Shown here piece by piece: positions 38,304-47,578 of a stretch of 64,000 nt of DNA. How positions within the stretch are numbered: position 1 is the stretch's first letter; each line of letters starts with the position of its first letter. This DNA comes from Sphingomonas sp. S-NIH.Pt15_0812. Its GTDB lineage: Bacteria > Pseudomonadota > Alphaproteobacteria > Sphingomonadales > Sphingomonadaceae. The stretch is taken from contig NZ_QLJH01000005.1 of the NCBI RefSeq assembly GCF_003951315.1, positions 124,001 to 188,000 of the forward strand, given 5' to 3'. Under the pieces are notes generated by a model. It was not told the DNA's origin, searched no databases, and worked only from the letters and a program-made list of their open reading frames with translations. Made by a program: the position numbers and the translations under genes.

Positions 38304-39332
38304 CTATCCCTGCCACCCCGCCCGGAGCGGCACGCGCAGCACGCGGTCGTTGGCGGTCAGGAACAGCGCCCGCCCGCTTTCGCCAAAGGCGGCATTGGCG
38401 ATCGGCGCGCCGGTCGCGATCAGGCCGAGCGGCTCGGCCTTGGGCGTCAGCAGCATCATGCCGCCCGGCACCGAGCAGACCAGCGTGCCGTCGCGCGCGA
38501 CCTTCATGCCATCGGGCAGGCCGGGCGCGCCGCCCGTCTGCATCGGCTTCGCATCCAGCCAGACCTGCCCCTCGCCGGGACGACCGCCGGCGTCGAGATC
38601 ATAGCGCATGATCCGTGGCGCGGTGTCGTCCGACACGGAGACATAGAGCCGACGTTCGTCCGGTGAGAGGGCGATGCCGTTGGGCCGGGTCAGCGTGCCG
38701 TCGATCAGTTCGATCGTCCCGTCCGGCGACCGACGATAGACGCCGTTCACCGCCGTCTCCCGCAGGGGCGAATGGTCGGCATCCGCCAGTCCATAGGGCG
38801 GATCGGTGAAATAGATCGCGCCGTCCTTCGCGACATGCAGGTCGTTGGGGCTGTTGAACCGCTTGCCCTGATACCGGTCGATCAGGGTCTCGCGCCGCTG
38901 GGTCTTCAGGTCCAGCCGGTCGATCGACCGGCCACCGCTATTGGCGATCAGCAGCCGGCCCTGATGGTCGAGCGCCAAGCCGTTTGCCCCCGGCTCGCGC
39001 ACCAGTTTCGGATCGGTGTCGCCCGCCCCCGAGGGTGAGAGGAAGGGCGCGACGCGTCCCGTCTTTCGGTCCCAGCGCCGTACCAGATTGGCGGGCGGAT
39101 CGCTGAACAACAGGTAATCGCCGCCCGGCACCCAGAGCGGTCCCTCCGCCCAGCGGATGTCGCGCGCGATCACCTCGATGCGCGCGTCCGGCGCGATCAT
39201 CCGGTCGAGCTTGGGCGACAGGCGGTGAAGCGTGGCGACGGGCTCCGCCGCCGCGCCGACCCGACCGGCCGTGCCGGCCAGCGCCAGTCCGCCGGCCAGC
39301 AGGCGGCGGCGATCGATGATGGCTGCGCTCAC
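38304..39332 (-). CDS. SMP-30/gluconolactonase family protein with Tat-type signal
   Basis: 342 residues. DRRRLLAGGLALAGTAG is a Tat-like signal. The six-bladed propeller shows the family's metal ligands: Glu63 in RWAEGPLW, Asn163 in FNSPNDLHV, Asn218 in TRPNGIALSPD and Asp274 in GLPDGMKV. It would hydrolyse a sugar lactone such as gluconolactone to the acid, in keeping with the convergent GFOR-like gene. The GTG start at 39332 overlaps the stop of the upstream beta-helix gene (GTGA), so they are coupled. Confidence 0.87.
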   Translation of the reverse strand: MSAAIIDRRRLLAGGLALAGTAGRVGAAAEPVATLHRLSPKLDRMIAPDARIEVIARDIRWAEGPLWVPGGDYLLFSDPPANLVRRWDRKTGRVAPFLSPSGAGDTDPKLVREPGANGLALDHQGRLLIANSGGRSIDRLDLKTQRRETLIDRYQGKRFNSPNDLHVAKDGAIYFTDPPYGLADADHSPLRETAVNGVYRRSPDGTIELIDGTLTRPNGIALSPDERRLYVSVSDDTAPRIMRYDLDAGGRPGEGQVWLDAKPMQTGGAPGLPDGMKVARDGTLVCSVPGGMMLLTPKAEPLGLIATGAPIANAAFGESGRALFLTANDRVLRVPLRAGWQG

Positions 39333-42328
39333 AGACCGACCGAATAGAGCGCGTGGTGACTGAGAATGAACAAGGTCCGCCGATCCTCTCCGCCGATCAC
39401 CAGTTGCAGCGGCCGCTCGGGCACGTCGATCCGCCGGGTGAGCGTACCATCGGGAGCATAGACGAACACCTGGCCGTTCGCGACATAGAGATTGCCGGCC
39501 TCGTCCCGCGCCACGCTCTCGCCGCCGCGATCCGCCACGACCTTCAGGTCGGTCAGCGTCCCCTGCGGTCCGACCACACCGCTATAGGTCAAGTTCTCCG
39601 ACCCGTTGGTCAGCACCACCCGGCCGTCCGCGCCCGGCCCGACCAGGCCATAGCTGTCGAGCGTGTCCGACCAGCGCCAGCCGCGATGATCGTCCGGCCC
39701 CTGGTTCCACACGCGGAACGCGGGCAGCACCAGCGATCCGTCCGGCGAGACATAATCCTGCGGCCGCGCCTCCCCCATCTTGCGGGTGAAGAAATCGGAG
39801 ATGGGCGGGAATTCATAGGTCTTGGGATCGATGCGATCGGCGAATTCGCCATTGGCCCAGACATTGACCGGCATCAGCGTGCGTGCGTTCCGCCGCGCCA
39901 CGCTCGGGGTCGGCGCGATCGGGCGAACGTCGTCGGGAGCCTTGGGATCGATGCTGTAGACGCTGCCGTCGCGCCCGGCGGACGACTGGACCATCAGCCG
40001 GCCCGAGCGGTCGACCGCCAGATTGACCGCATCGAGCGGCGCATCGGCGACGATCGACAGCCCCTCCGCCTTCGACCAGCCGTGGATGCGCTGGAACTCG
40101 CGGTCGATGAAATAGAGCTTGCCCCGGGCATCGGTCGCGCCGCCCGCGATCGAGTAGAAGCCGTCCGCCAGCTTCGTCACCCCCGCCGTCACCGGCACCG
40201 CCGATGCGGTGGCGGCGGTCGCGGGTGCGGCCGGCACATCGAGCTTCGCGAACTCGCGCTCGCGCACCTCCTGCTGGCGCGTCATGTCCTTGATCGCATT
40301 CTCGAACGGGAACTTGCTGGCGCGGGTGAACGTGCCGCAGCCCTTGGTGTCGCAGCTGGCGAAGCCGCTCTCCGCGTTCACATGCACGTTGCGGAAACGG
40401 ATATCGCCCGAGTTGTAGAGCTTCACCGCCGCGTCCATCGGCTTGATCGTGCGGGTAACGCGATAGCCATGATAGTTGGCGAACAGGATGTTGCGCGAAT
40501 TGCGCATCTCGGTCGAGACGGCATTGACGCCGTCGCGGACCTCCTGCTCGGTCTGCGGGGCCAGGAATTCCCAATTTTCGACATGGTCGAGCACGATCTC
40601 CGCCCGGTAATGATGCTCGGCCGACAATTCATAGACATGGCCGGGCGTCTTGGTGTCCGACACGTAGAAGCCGGCGGAGGCCAGCGTGTTGGGCGACCAG
40701 AGCGCGGCGAAGGTGCCGCCGCCGCCGTCCGTCACCCAGATGCTGGGATGCTGCCCGTCGAAGCGCGCGCGCGGATCGCCGAAGCCGATCGGGCTGCCCT
40801 TGGTCAGCACGGTGCCGCCGCCGCCCTGGATCTTCACGTCGTTGACCATCGACGCCTCGCCCGCCTTCCACAGCAGTGCAGTCGCGCGCGGGTTCACGCC
40901 GCCGGTCCACAGGCCCAGGCCATGGACGATGGCGTTGCCGCCCTTGGCGCTTTGCAGCAGCGCCTTGGGACCGCCGACGCCGCTATAGGCGGGCGTCTCG
41001 TCGGGCAGGTAGAGATGCGTCAGGCTGGGGTGGAGCGCGATCAGCACGCTGTCCGGCCGCAGCCGCAGCGTGTCGGTGACGCGGTAGCGGCCGATCGGCA
41101 GATAGACGACCCGGTGCGTGTCGATCGCCCGTTGCAAAGCGGCGGTGTCGTCGGTCGCGTCGTCGCCCTTCACGCCGAGGTCATGCGCATTGGCCCATTG
41201 CGACACCGGCGGCAGCGCGCGGATCGCGGGCGTCGGCCGCGCCGGCAGGCGCGCGACCGGCGCCATCGTCACATCGGTCGCGAATTCCCCGATCGTGCCG
41301 AGGCCGGGCAGCTTCAGTCCATAGGAGAAGTCGCTGACGCGGTAGCGCGGCCCCTGCCCCGCCACCGTCCGACCGCTGTCGCGGAAGCGCGCGAAGACCG
41401 GCATGTTGACCGCGATCGCATTGTCGAAACCGATTTGCGTGAAGGCGCTCTTCTCCTCCGAGACGACGACACCCGCCTTGGAGACATTCTCGAACCGCAC
41501 GTCCTTGCCCCAGAGCGAGTCCGAATAGCCGCGATCGATCTCGATCCCGACCGGCGTGTCGCGGATCGCGACATTGACCAGGGTCAGGTCGACCTCATGC
41601 TCGCGGATCGCGGCGTCGCGCTGGCCCTGGAACTCGCTGTCGATCAGCGTGAACTGCCAGGCGGGCGAGGTCTTCTCGGTCATGATGCCGTAGCGGCCAC
41701 CGTAGAAGCGCAGGTCCTCGAACTCGTTGCCGGCCTGATAGACGCCGGCCAGCCCCGATCCGACATGGAAGTCGGCATGGCGGATATAGCCATGCTGCGC
41801 GACGCGGAAGCGAACCGCGACCGCGCCGGCATTTCCCTCGCCGATGCGGAAATCGACATTGGCGAGCGCCGAATAGAAGGTGCTGGACGTGGCGTCGAAG
41901 ACGGTGGGATCGAACGGCACGCTGGTCGGCGGCGGCACGGCGGGCTTGCCGCTGCGATACTGGTCCTCGCCGGTGAAGCTCAGCATCGCCGCCACGCCGG
42001 AGCCGAAGCCCTGGCTGTTGTCGGCCAGGATGATCTCGGGCCGGGTCTTGCCGACCCCGAACACGCGCACCGCTGTGCGGATGAAGATGGTGCGGCTGAT
42101 CCGGTAGCGGCCGGAGGGCAGGAAGACGATGCCGCCCTTCCCTCCCACGGCGGCCGCGTCGATCGCCTGCTGGATCGCTGCGCTGTCGTCCGCCTTGCCG
42201 TCGCCGACGCCGCGTACGGTGACCGCGCGCGGCTCGGCCGGGGCCGTGGTATAGACGGAGGTGGAGGCGGCAAGAGCCGGCGACGTCGCCAGCACCATCG
42301 CCGAACCGAGCAGCCACATCGCCTTCAT
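39329..42328 (-). CDS. Secreted beta-helix (pectate-lyase-3-like) / SMP-30-like propeller fusion, copy A
   Basis: 999 residues. Signal peptide MKAMWLLGSAMVLATSPALA. Two pectate-lyase-3/GH28-related entries: GVGDGKADDSAAIQQAID near residue 41 and GDDATDDTAALQRAID near 385, each followed by a right-handed beta-helix pattern. The last about 280 residues form a SMP-30/gluconolactonase-like propeller (FYSIAGGATDARGKLYFIDR ... GGEDRRTLFILSHHALYSV). ATG 42328 has GGGAG upstream. Probably a periplasmic or surface polysaccharide-degrading or -binding enzyme; no catalytic residues can be assigned with confidence. Paralogue of the gene at 49011-52097. It diverges from a TonB receptor. Confidence 0.85.
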   Translation of the reverse strand: MKAMWLLGSAMVLATSPALAASTSVYTTAPAEPRAVTVRGVGDGKADDSAAIQQAIDAAAVGGKGGIVFLPSGRYRISRTIFIRTAVRVFGVGKTRPEIILADNSQGFGSGVAAMLSFTGEDQYRSGKPAVPPPTSVPFDPTVFDATSSTFYSALANVDFRIGEGNAGAVAVRFRVAQHGYIRHADFHVGSGLAGVYQAGNEFEDLRFYGGRYGIMTEKTSPAWQFTLIDSEFQGQRDAAIREHEVDLTLVNVAIRDTPVGIEIDRGYSDSLWGKDVRFENVSKAGVVVSEEKSAFTQIGFDNAIAVNMPVFARFRDSGRTVAGQGPRYRVSDFSYGLKLPGLGTIGEFATDVTMAPVARLPARPTPAIRALPPVSQWANAHDLGVKGDDATDDTAALQRAIDTHRVVYLPIGRYRVTDTLRLRPDSVLIALHPSLTHLYLPDETPAYSGVGGPKALLQSAKGGNAIVHGLGLWTGGVNPRATALLWKAGEASMVNDVKIQGGGGTVLTKGSPIGFGDPRARFDGQHPSIWVTDGGGGTFAALWSPNTLASAGFYVSDTKTPGHVYELSAEHHYRAEIVLDHVENWEFLAPQTEQEVRDGVNAVSTEMRNSRNILFANYHGYRVTRTIKPMDAAVKLYNSGDIRFRNVHVNAESGFASCDTKGCGTFTRASKFPFENAIKDMTRQQEVREREFAKLDVPAAPATAATASAVPVTAGVTKLADGFYSIAGGATDARGKLYFIDREFQRIHGWSKAEGLSIVADAPLDAVNLAVDRSGRLMVQSSAGRDGSVYSIDPKAPDDVRPIAPTPSVARRNARTLMPVNVWANGEFADRIDPKTYEFPPISDFFTRKMGEARPQDYVSPDGSLVLPAFRVWNQGPDDHRGWRWSDTLDSYGLVGPGADGRVVLTNGSENLTYSGVVGPQGTLTDLKVVADRGGESVARDEAGNLYVANGQVFVYAPDGTLTRRIDVPERPLQLVIGGEDRRTLFILSHHALYSVGL

Positions 42329-42431
42329 CACCCGTCTCCCAACATCTTATGGTTTCTACCTAACCACCGAGATGGAGGCGTTCATGCGCGACCAAAGTCG
42401 TAGCTCAGCGATTGCATCCGGAACGGAAGGT

Positions 42432-42466
42432 CCGCCGCTGTTGCGGCGGTGCCACTATTGATCAAT
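42432..42466. promoter_or_regulatory. Hairpin and perfect palindrome in the divergent promoter region
   Basis: The 222-bp space between copy A and the TonB receptor holds CCGCCGC-TGTT-GCGGCGG (42432-42449), followed by the perfect 10-bp palindrome ATTGATCAAT (42457-42466) in an AT-rich stretch. A likely regulator site serving one or both divergent genes. Confidence 0.4.
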
Positions 42467-42550
42467 CTAATTTACATGAATCATTATCCGAGTTGAATGT
42501 GACCGTCCGACGACGATACCATCCCCGCCATAACAAAAAGGGGACCCATG

Positions 42551-45500
42551 ATGCGATCTCGCTACCTTCTCGGCGCCGCCGCGCTTGCAACCAGCGTCGC
42601 CATCGCTACGCCCGTTCTGGCGCAGGATGCCACCGCTGCACCGACCGTCGATCAGCCGGCTGATGCACAGGCGAGTTCGACACCGCCCGCCAGTGACGAG
42701 ATCGTCGTGACCGCCTCGCGCATTGCGCAGTCGCCGATCGCTGCGCAGCCGACCCAGGCGATCACCGCGGAGACGATCGCAAAGCGCGGCTATACCAATC
42801 TGGGCATGGCGCTCCTCGAACTGCCGGTCTTCAGCGTGCCCGGCAACAGCCCGGTTGGCGGCCAGGGCTTCGGCAGTGCGGGCCAGACCTTCGTCAACAT
42901 GTATAATCTCGGTGCACAGCGGACGCTGACCCTGGTCAACGGCAACCGCTTCGTATCGAGCGCCAGTTCCTCGCTATTCGGTCCGGTCGCGGGAAGTCCG
43001 GTCGATTTCTCGACGCTTCCAGTCAACTTGGTCGAGCGCGTCGAGACCGTGTCCGTCGGCGGCGCCCCGATCTATGGCTCGGATGCGATCGCGGGCACGG
43101 TCAACGTCATCCTCAAGCGCAATTATCAGGGCCTGTCCTTCGCTGGGCAGTCCGGTATCTCCGAGCGCGGCCGCGGCGGGACCTATAATGTGTCGGGCCT
43201 GGTCGGCCAGAACTTCGCCGAGGAGCGGGGCAACATCACGCTCAGCCTGCAATATGACAAGCAGAACGGCATCCCGACGTCCGAAATCTTCTATCAAAGC
43301 GGCGATGCGCCGTTCTTCACGCGTGCGCAGCCTGGCAAGCCGTTCCAGCAGCAACTCTACTACGGTGGTCAGCGTTACGCCGTGTTCACCAACACCGGCA
43401 TGCCGATGGTGGATGACGGGATACCGATCCTGTCCGGCCGGCCGTCCTCCGCGATCACCGATGCGAAAGGTCGCGCACTCTTTTTCGGGGCGAACGGGTT
43501 GCTGACGCCCTTCAACAATGGCGAAATCACCGGACAGAGCCTGATCCAGGCGGGCGGTGACGGCTTCCGCATCCGCGACTTCGGGAACTTTCTGGTCGAC
43601 AGCAGCCGCTTCTCGGGAACGGCGCTGTTCCATTATGATTTCAGCAATAGCCTGCGCTTCTCGGGTGAGGCCTGGTACGGACGAAGCGTCGCGACCAACC
43701 TGCGCGATCAGCCCTATTACAACACCGCGCTGTTTGGCGGCGCCGGCAGCAACAACGGCAATCTGGTGCTCAGCACCGACAATCCCTTTCTCAGCGCGGC
43801 CGACCGGGCGACGATCGTCAGCAGCCTCGCCGCCAACGGCCAGCCCACCGACACCTTCTACCTGACTCGTGCCAATACGGACCTGGCGACCGGGCGCTTC
43901 CGTTCCGCGACCGACCTTTATCGCATCGTCGGCGGGTTGGACGGCGATATCCATCTCGGCGACCGGTTGCTGACCTGGGAGATCAAGGGCAATTACGGCC
44001 GCTCGAACACCAAGACCACCGCGCGTGAACTGGTGACGAAGAACTTCTTCAACGCCATCAATGCCGTGCGCGACGCCAGCGGCAACATCGCCTGCGCCCC
44101 CGGCTATACCGACGCCACGATCCCGACGATCAGCGCTACCTGCGCGCCGCTTAACATCTTCGGCGTCAACCAGGCCAGCCAGGCGGCGATGAATTACGTC
44201 ACCGCGGTCGCGACGCCGAAGCAACAGAATGTCCAGGCCGACCTGATCGCCGACGTCAAAGGCGATCTGATCAAGCTGCCGGCCGGCTTCGTCAAGTTCG
44301 TCCTCGGTTTCGAGCATCGCAACGAATCGACGAAATTCGATCCGGGCCTGTTCTACTATGGCGAGCCCAATGGCGACGGAACGCGGACGCAATATGGTAA
44401 CAGCATCCCGATCGACCCGGTCGCCGGTTCCTATCACACCAACGAGTTCTTCACCGAACTGAACGTGCCGCTGGTGTCGGGCGACATGCACGTCCCGCTG
44501 ATCCACAGCCTGGAACTCCAAGGCGCGGCCCGGTATGTCAGGAACAGCATGACCGGGGGCTTCTGGGCCTATACCGGCGGCGGCAAATATGCGCCGTTCA
44601 AGGGCCTGACCCTGCGCGGCAACTATACGCGATCGCTGCGCGCCCCCGCCATCACCGAATTGTTCGCACCGATCGGGCAGGTCTTCTCGGCCGCCAACGA
44701 TCCATGCGATAGCCGGTATATCACGGGCGGACCGAACCCGAGCAAGCGCGCCGCCAACTGCGCGGCCGCCGGATTGCCCGCCAACTTCACATCCAACGTG
44801 GTCGACTACACGGCTGCCGGACGTTCGGGTGGCAATCCCAACCTGCAGAACGAGATCGGCAATAGCTGGACGGCGGGCGGCGTCTTGGAGCCGAAGTTCA
44901 TCCCCGGCGTGCGCCTGTCCGGCGACTATGTCCATATCGATGTGAAGAACGAAGTCGCCTCGCTCGGGCTGGTCGATGTGATGAACGCCTGCTACGACTC
45001 CGCTGATTATCCGAACACCCCGTTCTGCGGCAGCTTCGCCCGCAACGCCGCTGGCCAGGTGGCATCGTTCACCACCGGATACTACAATATCGGTATCGAG
45101 CGCTTCCGAGGCATTCAGGGCAGCTTCGCCTACATCCTTCCCTTCACGCGGCTGGGGGCGAGCGAGTCGGCCGGCACCTTGTCGGTCGGCGTCAATTACC
45201 TGCACACGATCGAGCATTACTACCGGGTCGGCAGCGGCGACATCCAATACAAGGTGGGCACGACGCAGGAGCCGAAGGATAATTTCACCGCGAACGTCAA
45301 TTACGACAATGGTGGCTTCAACCTGATGTGGCAGTCCATCTATAATGGCCCGACCCGCATCAACGTCAACGTACCGGACAGCAATTACGAGTATCCGCGC
45401 ATCGGCGCCTATTGGATGTTCAACACGTCAGCCGGCTACGATCTGAGCGATCGATTCAACATCCGGTTGATCGTCAACAACGTGCTCGACAAGAAGGTGC

Positions 45501-45586
45501 CTTTACCCTTCTTGGTCAGCGCCAATCGCTATTATGACGCTTTCTTGGGCCGCAGCTTCCGCGTGAGCGTCGGCTTCAAGCTCTGA
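42551..45586 (+). CDS. Large TonB-dependent receptor (carbohydrate-type)
   Basis: 1011 residues from ATG 42551 (an adjacent ATG is at 42548; AGGGGA spacing favours 42551). Signal peptide MRSRYLLGAAALATSVAIAT, TonB-box-like DEIVVTASRIA, and a plug with QAITAETIAKRGYTNLGMAL, LTLVNGNRFVSSAS and VERVETVSVGGAPIYGSDAI. A long barrel ends FRVSVGFKL. The size and plug style resemble sphingomonad/Caulobacter receptors for oligosaccharides rather than siderophores. It diverges from the beta-helix gene, so it may import the fragments that enzyme releases (inference). Confidence 0.9.
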   Translation: MRSRYLLGAAALATSVAIATPVLAQDATAAPTVDQPADAQASSTPPASDEIVVTASRIAQSPIAAQPTQAITAETIAKRGYTNLGMALLELPVFSVPGNSPVGGQGFGSAGQTFVNMYNLGAQRTLTLVNGNRFVSSASSSLFGPVAGSPVDFSTLPVNLVERVETVSVGGAPIYGSDAIAGTVNVILKRNYQGLSFAGQSGISERGRGGTYNVSGLVGQNFAEERGNITLSLQYDKQNGIPTSEIFYQSGDAPFFTRAQPGKPFQQQLYYGGQRYAVFTNTGMPMVDDGIPILSGRPSSAITDAKGRALFFGANGLLTPFNNGEITGQSLIQAGGDGFRIRDFGNFLVDSSRFSGTALFHYDFSNSLRFSGEAWYGRSVATNLRDQPYYNTALFGGAGSNNGNLVLSTDNPFLSAADRATIVSSLAANGQPTDTFYLTRANTDLATGRFRSATDLYRIVGGLDGDIHLGDRLLTWEIKGNYGRSNTKTTARELVTKNFFNAINAVRDASGNIACAPGYTDATIPTISATCAPLNIFGVNQASQAAMNYVTAVATPKQQNVQADLIADVKGDLIKLPAGFVKFVLGFEHRNESTKFDPGLFYYGEPNGDGTRTQYGNSIPIDPVAGSYHTNEFFTELNVPLVSGDMHVPLIHSLELQGAARYVRNSMTGGFWAYTGGGKYAPFKGLTLRGNYTRSLRAPAITELFAPIGQVFSAANDPCDSRYITGGPNPSKRAANCAAAGLPANFTSNVVDYTAAGRSGGNPNLQNEIGNSWTAGGVLEPKFIPGVRLSGDYVHIDVKNEVASLGLVDVMNACYDSADYPNTPFCGSFARNAAGQVASFTTGYYNIGIERFRGIQGSFAYILPFTRLGASESAGTLSVGVNYLHTIEHYYRVGSGDIQYKVGTTQEPKDNFTANVNYDNGGFNLMWQSIYNGPTRINVNVPDSNYEYPRIGAYWMFNTSAGYDLSDRFNIRLIVNNVLDKKVPLPFLVSANRYYDAFLGRSFRVSVGFKL

Positions 45587-45595
45587 CCGGAAAAG

Positions 45596-45623
45596 GACGG
45601 CCTCGGACAGGTTCGGGGCCGTC
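45596..45623 (+). terminator. First hairpin after the large TonB receptor
   Basis: GACGGCC / GGCCGTC stem of 7 bp with a 14-base loop, starting 10 bp after the receptor stop. No T-run; probably assists the next hairpin. Confidence 0.4.
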
Positions 45624-45640
45624 TCCGTCACCATGGTCGG

Positions 45641-45666
45641 AACGGCGCGCTTCAGCGCGCCGTTTT
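45641..45666. terminator. Terminator between TonB receptor and LuxR-type gene
   Basis: Perfect 10-bp stem AACGGCGCGC / GCGCGCCGTT with TTCA loop, ending in TTTT on the + strand. Lies between convergent stops and could serve both genes. Confidence 0.7.
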
Positions 45667-45670
45667 CGGG

Positions 45671-45913
45671 TCAGAGGCTGAGCGCCTGCGCGGCGATGGC
45701 GACCTGGGTCCGGTTGCGGACGTTGAGCTTGCGCATCAGCGCAGTCATGTGCGCCTTCACCGTCGCCTCGGCGATGCCGAGGTCGAAGGCGATCTGCTTG
45801 TTGAGCAGGCCCGAATGGACACCGCGCATGACCTTCATCTGGGTGGGGGTCAGCTGCGCCAGCGGCGACTCGATCGCGTCGGGCTGGCGGCTGGTGTGGA
45901 CGGTCGCTTCCAT
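45671..45913 (-). CDS. Stand-alone LuxR-type HTH protein lacking a receiver domain
   Basis: Only 80 residues: a short leader (MEATVHTSRQPDAIESPLA) and then a complete LuxR/NarL HTH, LTPTQMKVMRGVHSGLLNKQ followed by IAFDLGIAEATVKAHMTALM and RKLNVRNRTQVAIAAQALSL. The HTH closely resembles the C-terminal end of about 210-residue two-component response regulators, but no receiver domain is encoded: there is a strong AGGAGG 6 bp before the ATG, and the upstream frame is unlike a receiver. Either a genuine single-domain regulator or the expressed remnant of a truncated response regulator. It diverges from gntP by about 280 bp. Confidence 0.8.
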   Translation of the reverse strand: MEATVHTSRQPDAIESPLAQLTPTQMKVMRGVHSGLLNKQIAFDLGIAEATVKAHMTALMRKLNVRNRTQVAIAAQALSL

Positions 45914-46081
45914 CGTCATCCTCCTCTGGCGGCCGGGCCGCCGGGGTTCGCCGGCCACCTGACGGGCCGGTCGAAATATCATGATCCCACCGGTGCTGGT
46001 CGCAATCCGGTTGGACAGATTTCCTGTATGATCCCCGTCACCCCTTGCAATCAAGGCTTTTTTCTTGCCGACCCGTAAAAA

Positions 46082-46110
46082 CCTGTCCTACAGCTAGTCA
46101 CCGGGACAGG
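46082..46110. promoter_or_regulatory. Inverted repeat in the LuxR-gntP intergenic region
   Basis: CCTGTCC / GGACAGG, 7-bp arms 15 bases apart, about 80 bp before gntP. Possible operator or leader hairpin; not a known motif to me. The rest of the roughly 280-bp gap shows no gene. Confidence 0.3.
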
Positions 46111-46191
46111 CGAATGCGCCGCCCGTAAAGCGAGGGAGGATGCGATGCGGCCAGCACGGACCGGACAGATGGCAGCGGCGGAGACGCGGGC

Positions 46192-47550
46192 GTGAGCGGC
46201 GCGTTGACCGGCGGCGACGTCCGACTGATCGGCGCGGCGCTGGCGGGCATCCTGCTGGCGGTGCTGATGATCGTGCGCGGTCGCCTCCATCCCTTTATCG
46301 GCCTGCTCTGCGGTGCGTTCACCGTCGGCCTGCTCGCTGGCCTGCCGCTGCCCGACATCGCCAAGGCGGTGCAGAAGGGCGTCGGCGACATCATCGGCGG
46401 CACCGGCCTGGTCGTGGCGCTCGGCCTGTCGCTGGGGGCGATGCTGCACCTCTCGGGCGCCGCCGCCGCGCTGGCCCGTGCGGCGCTGGGGCTGACCGGC
46501 GTGCGCGCCGCGCCCTGGGCGACGCTCGGCATCGCCATCGTCGTCGGCCTGCCGCTGTTCTTCGAGACGGGCCTCGTCCTGCTGCTGCCGATCGTGGTCG
46601 CGGCCGCGGAGGCGATGGCGGGGCCGGACGATGCCGATCGCGACTCCGCGCGCCTGCGCCTGATCATGCCGGCGCTGGCCGGCCTCGGCGTCGTCCACGC
46701 GCTGGTGCCGCCGCATCCGGGGCCGCTGCTGGCGGTCGAGGCGCTGGGCGCCAATCTCGGCCGCACCATGCTCTATGGCATCGTCATCGCAATCCCGACC
46801 GCGATCCTCGCCGGGCCGCTGCTGGCCAAGGTGACGACGCGCGGCGTCCGCCTCGCCCCGCCAGTCCTCGGCGATCATCAATTGGCGATCGCCACCCCCG
46901 CCTTGCCGCTGTCGCTGCTGATCGTGCTGTTGCCGGTGCTGCTGATCGCAACCGGCGAGCTGGGCCAATTGCTCCCCGGCCTGTCGGGCAGCACGGCGCT
47001 GGTCGCGGCGAGCAACCCCGTCGTGGCGCTGCTCGTCACCAACCTCCTCGCCTTGCCCCTGCTGTTCGGGCGGCGGCTGCGCGAGGCGGCGATCCAGGAC
47101 GCGGTGTGGCAGGAGACGATGGGCGCGGCGGGCGCGATCCTGCTGGCGATCGGCGCGGGCGGCGCGTTGAAGCAGGTCCTGGTCAGCGCCGGCCTGTCCG
47201 ACCTGCTGGCCCGCGTCGTGTTGATGTATGCCATCTCGCCCTTGCTGCTCGGCTGGTTGGTCGCGGTCGGCATCCGTCTGGCGGCCGGGTCGGCGACGGT
47301 GGCGACGATCACCGCGGTCGGCGTGATGCCGGGCGTGGTGGCCAGTTCGGGCGTCTCGCCGGAGCTGGTCGTGCTGGCGATCGGCGCAGGCTCGGTCTTC
47401 TTCAGCCATGTCAACGACCCCGGCTTCTGGCTGGTCAAAAGTTATGTCGGCACCAGTACGGCGGACACGTTCCGCACCTGGTCGCTGCTGGAGACGACCA
47501 TCTCCGTCGTCGGGCTCGTGCTGGTCGTGGCGCTCAGCTATGTCGTTTGA
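46192..47550 (+). CDS. gntP: GntP family gluconate:H+ symporter
   Basis: Inner-membrane permease of 452 residues with about 12 helices. Family features: FIGLLCGAFTVGLLAGLPLP, the GGTGLVVALGLSLGAMLHLS loop, VVGLPLFFETGLVLLLPIV, VHALVPPHPGPLLAVEALGA, and FFSHVNDPGFWLVKSYVGTS near the C-terminus. The GTG at 46192 follows GGAG. Followed closely by a FadR-type regulator and, convergently, by gluconokinase, so gluconate is the likely substrate. GntP relatives also carry related sugar acids. Confidence 0.9.
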   Translation: MSGALTGGDVRLIGAALAGILLAVLMIVRGRLHPFIGLLCGAFTVGLLAGLPLPDIAKAVQKGVGDIIGGTGLVVALGLSLGAMLHLSGAAAALARAALGLTGVRAAPWATLGIAIVVGLPLFFETGLVLLLPIVVAAAEAMAGPDDADRDSARLRLIMPALAGLGVVHALVPPHPGPLLAVEALGANLGRTMLYGIVIAIPTAILAGPLLAKVTTRGVRLAPPVLGDHQLAIATPALPLSLLIVLLPVLLIATGELGQLLPGLSGSTALVAASNPVVALLVTNLLALPLLFGRRLREAAIQDAVWQETMGAAGAILLAIGAGGALKQVLVSAGLSDLLARVVLMYAISPLLLGWLVAVGIRLAAGSATVATITAVGVMPGVVASSGVSPELVVLAIGAGSVFFSHVNDPGFWLVKSYVGTSTADTFRTWSLLETTISVVGLVLVVALSYVV

Positions 47551-47578
47551 ACGACCCGATTTCGGACAGGGGGCGCGG

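Noticed and set aside
39353..42403. 1016-residue + strand frame opposite beta-helix copy A
   Set aside because: No domain similarity; copy A has signal peptide, ribosome-binding site and a clear paralogue.
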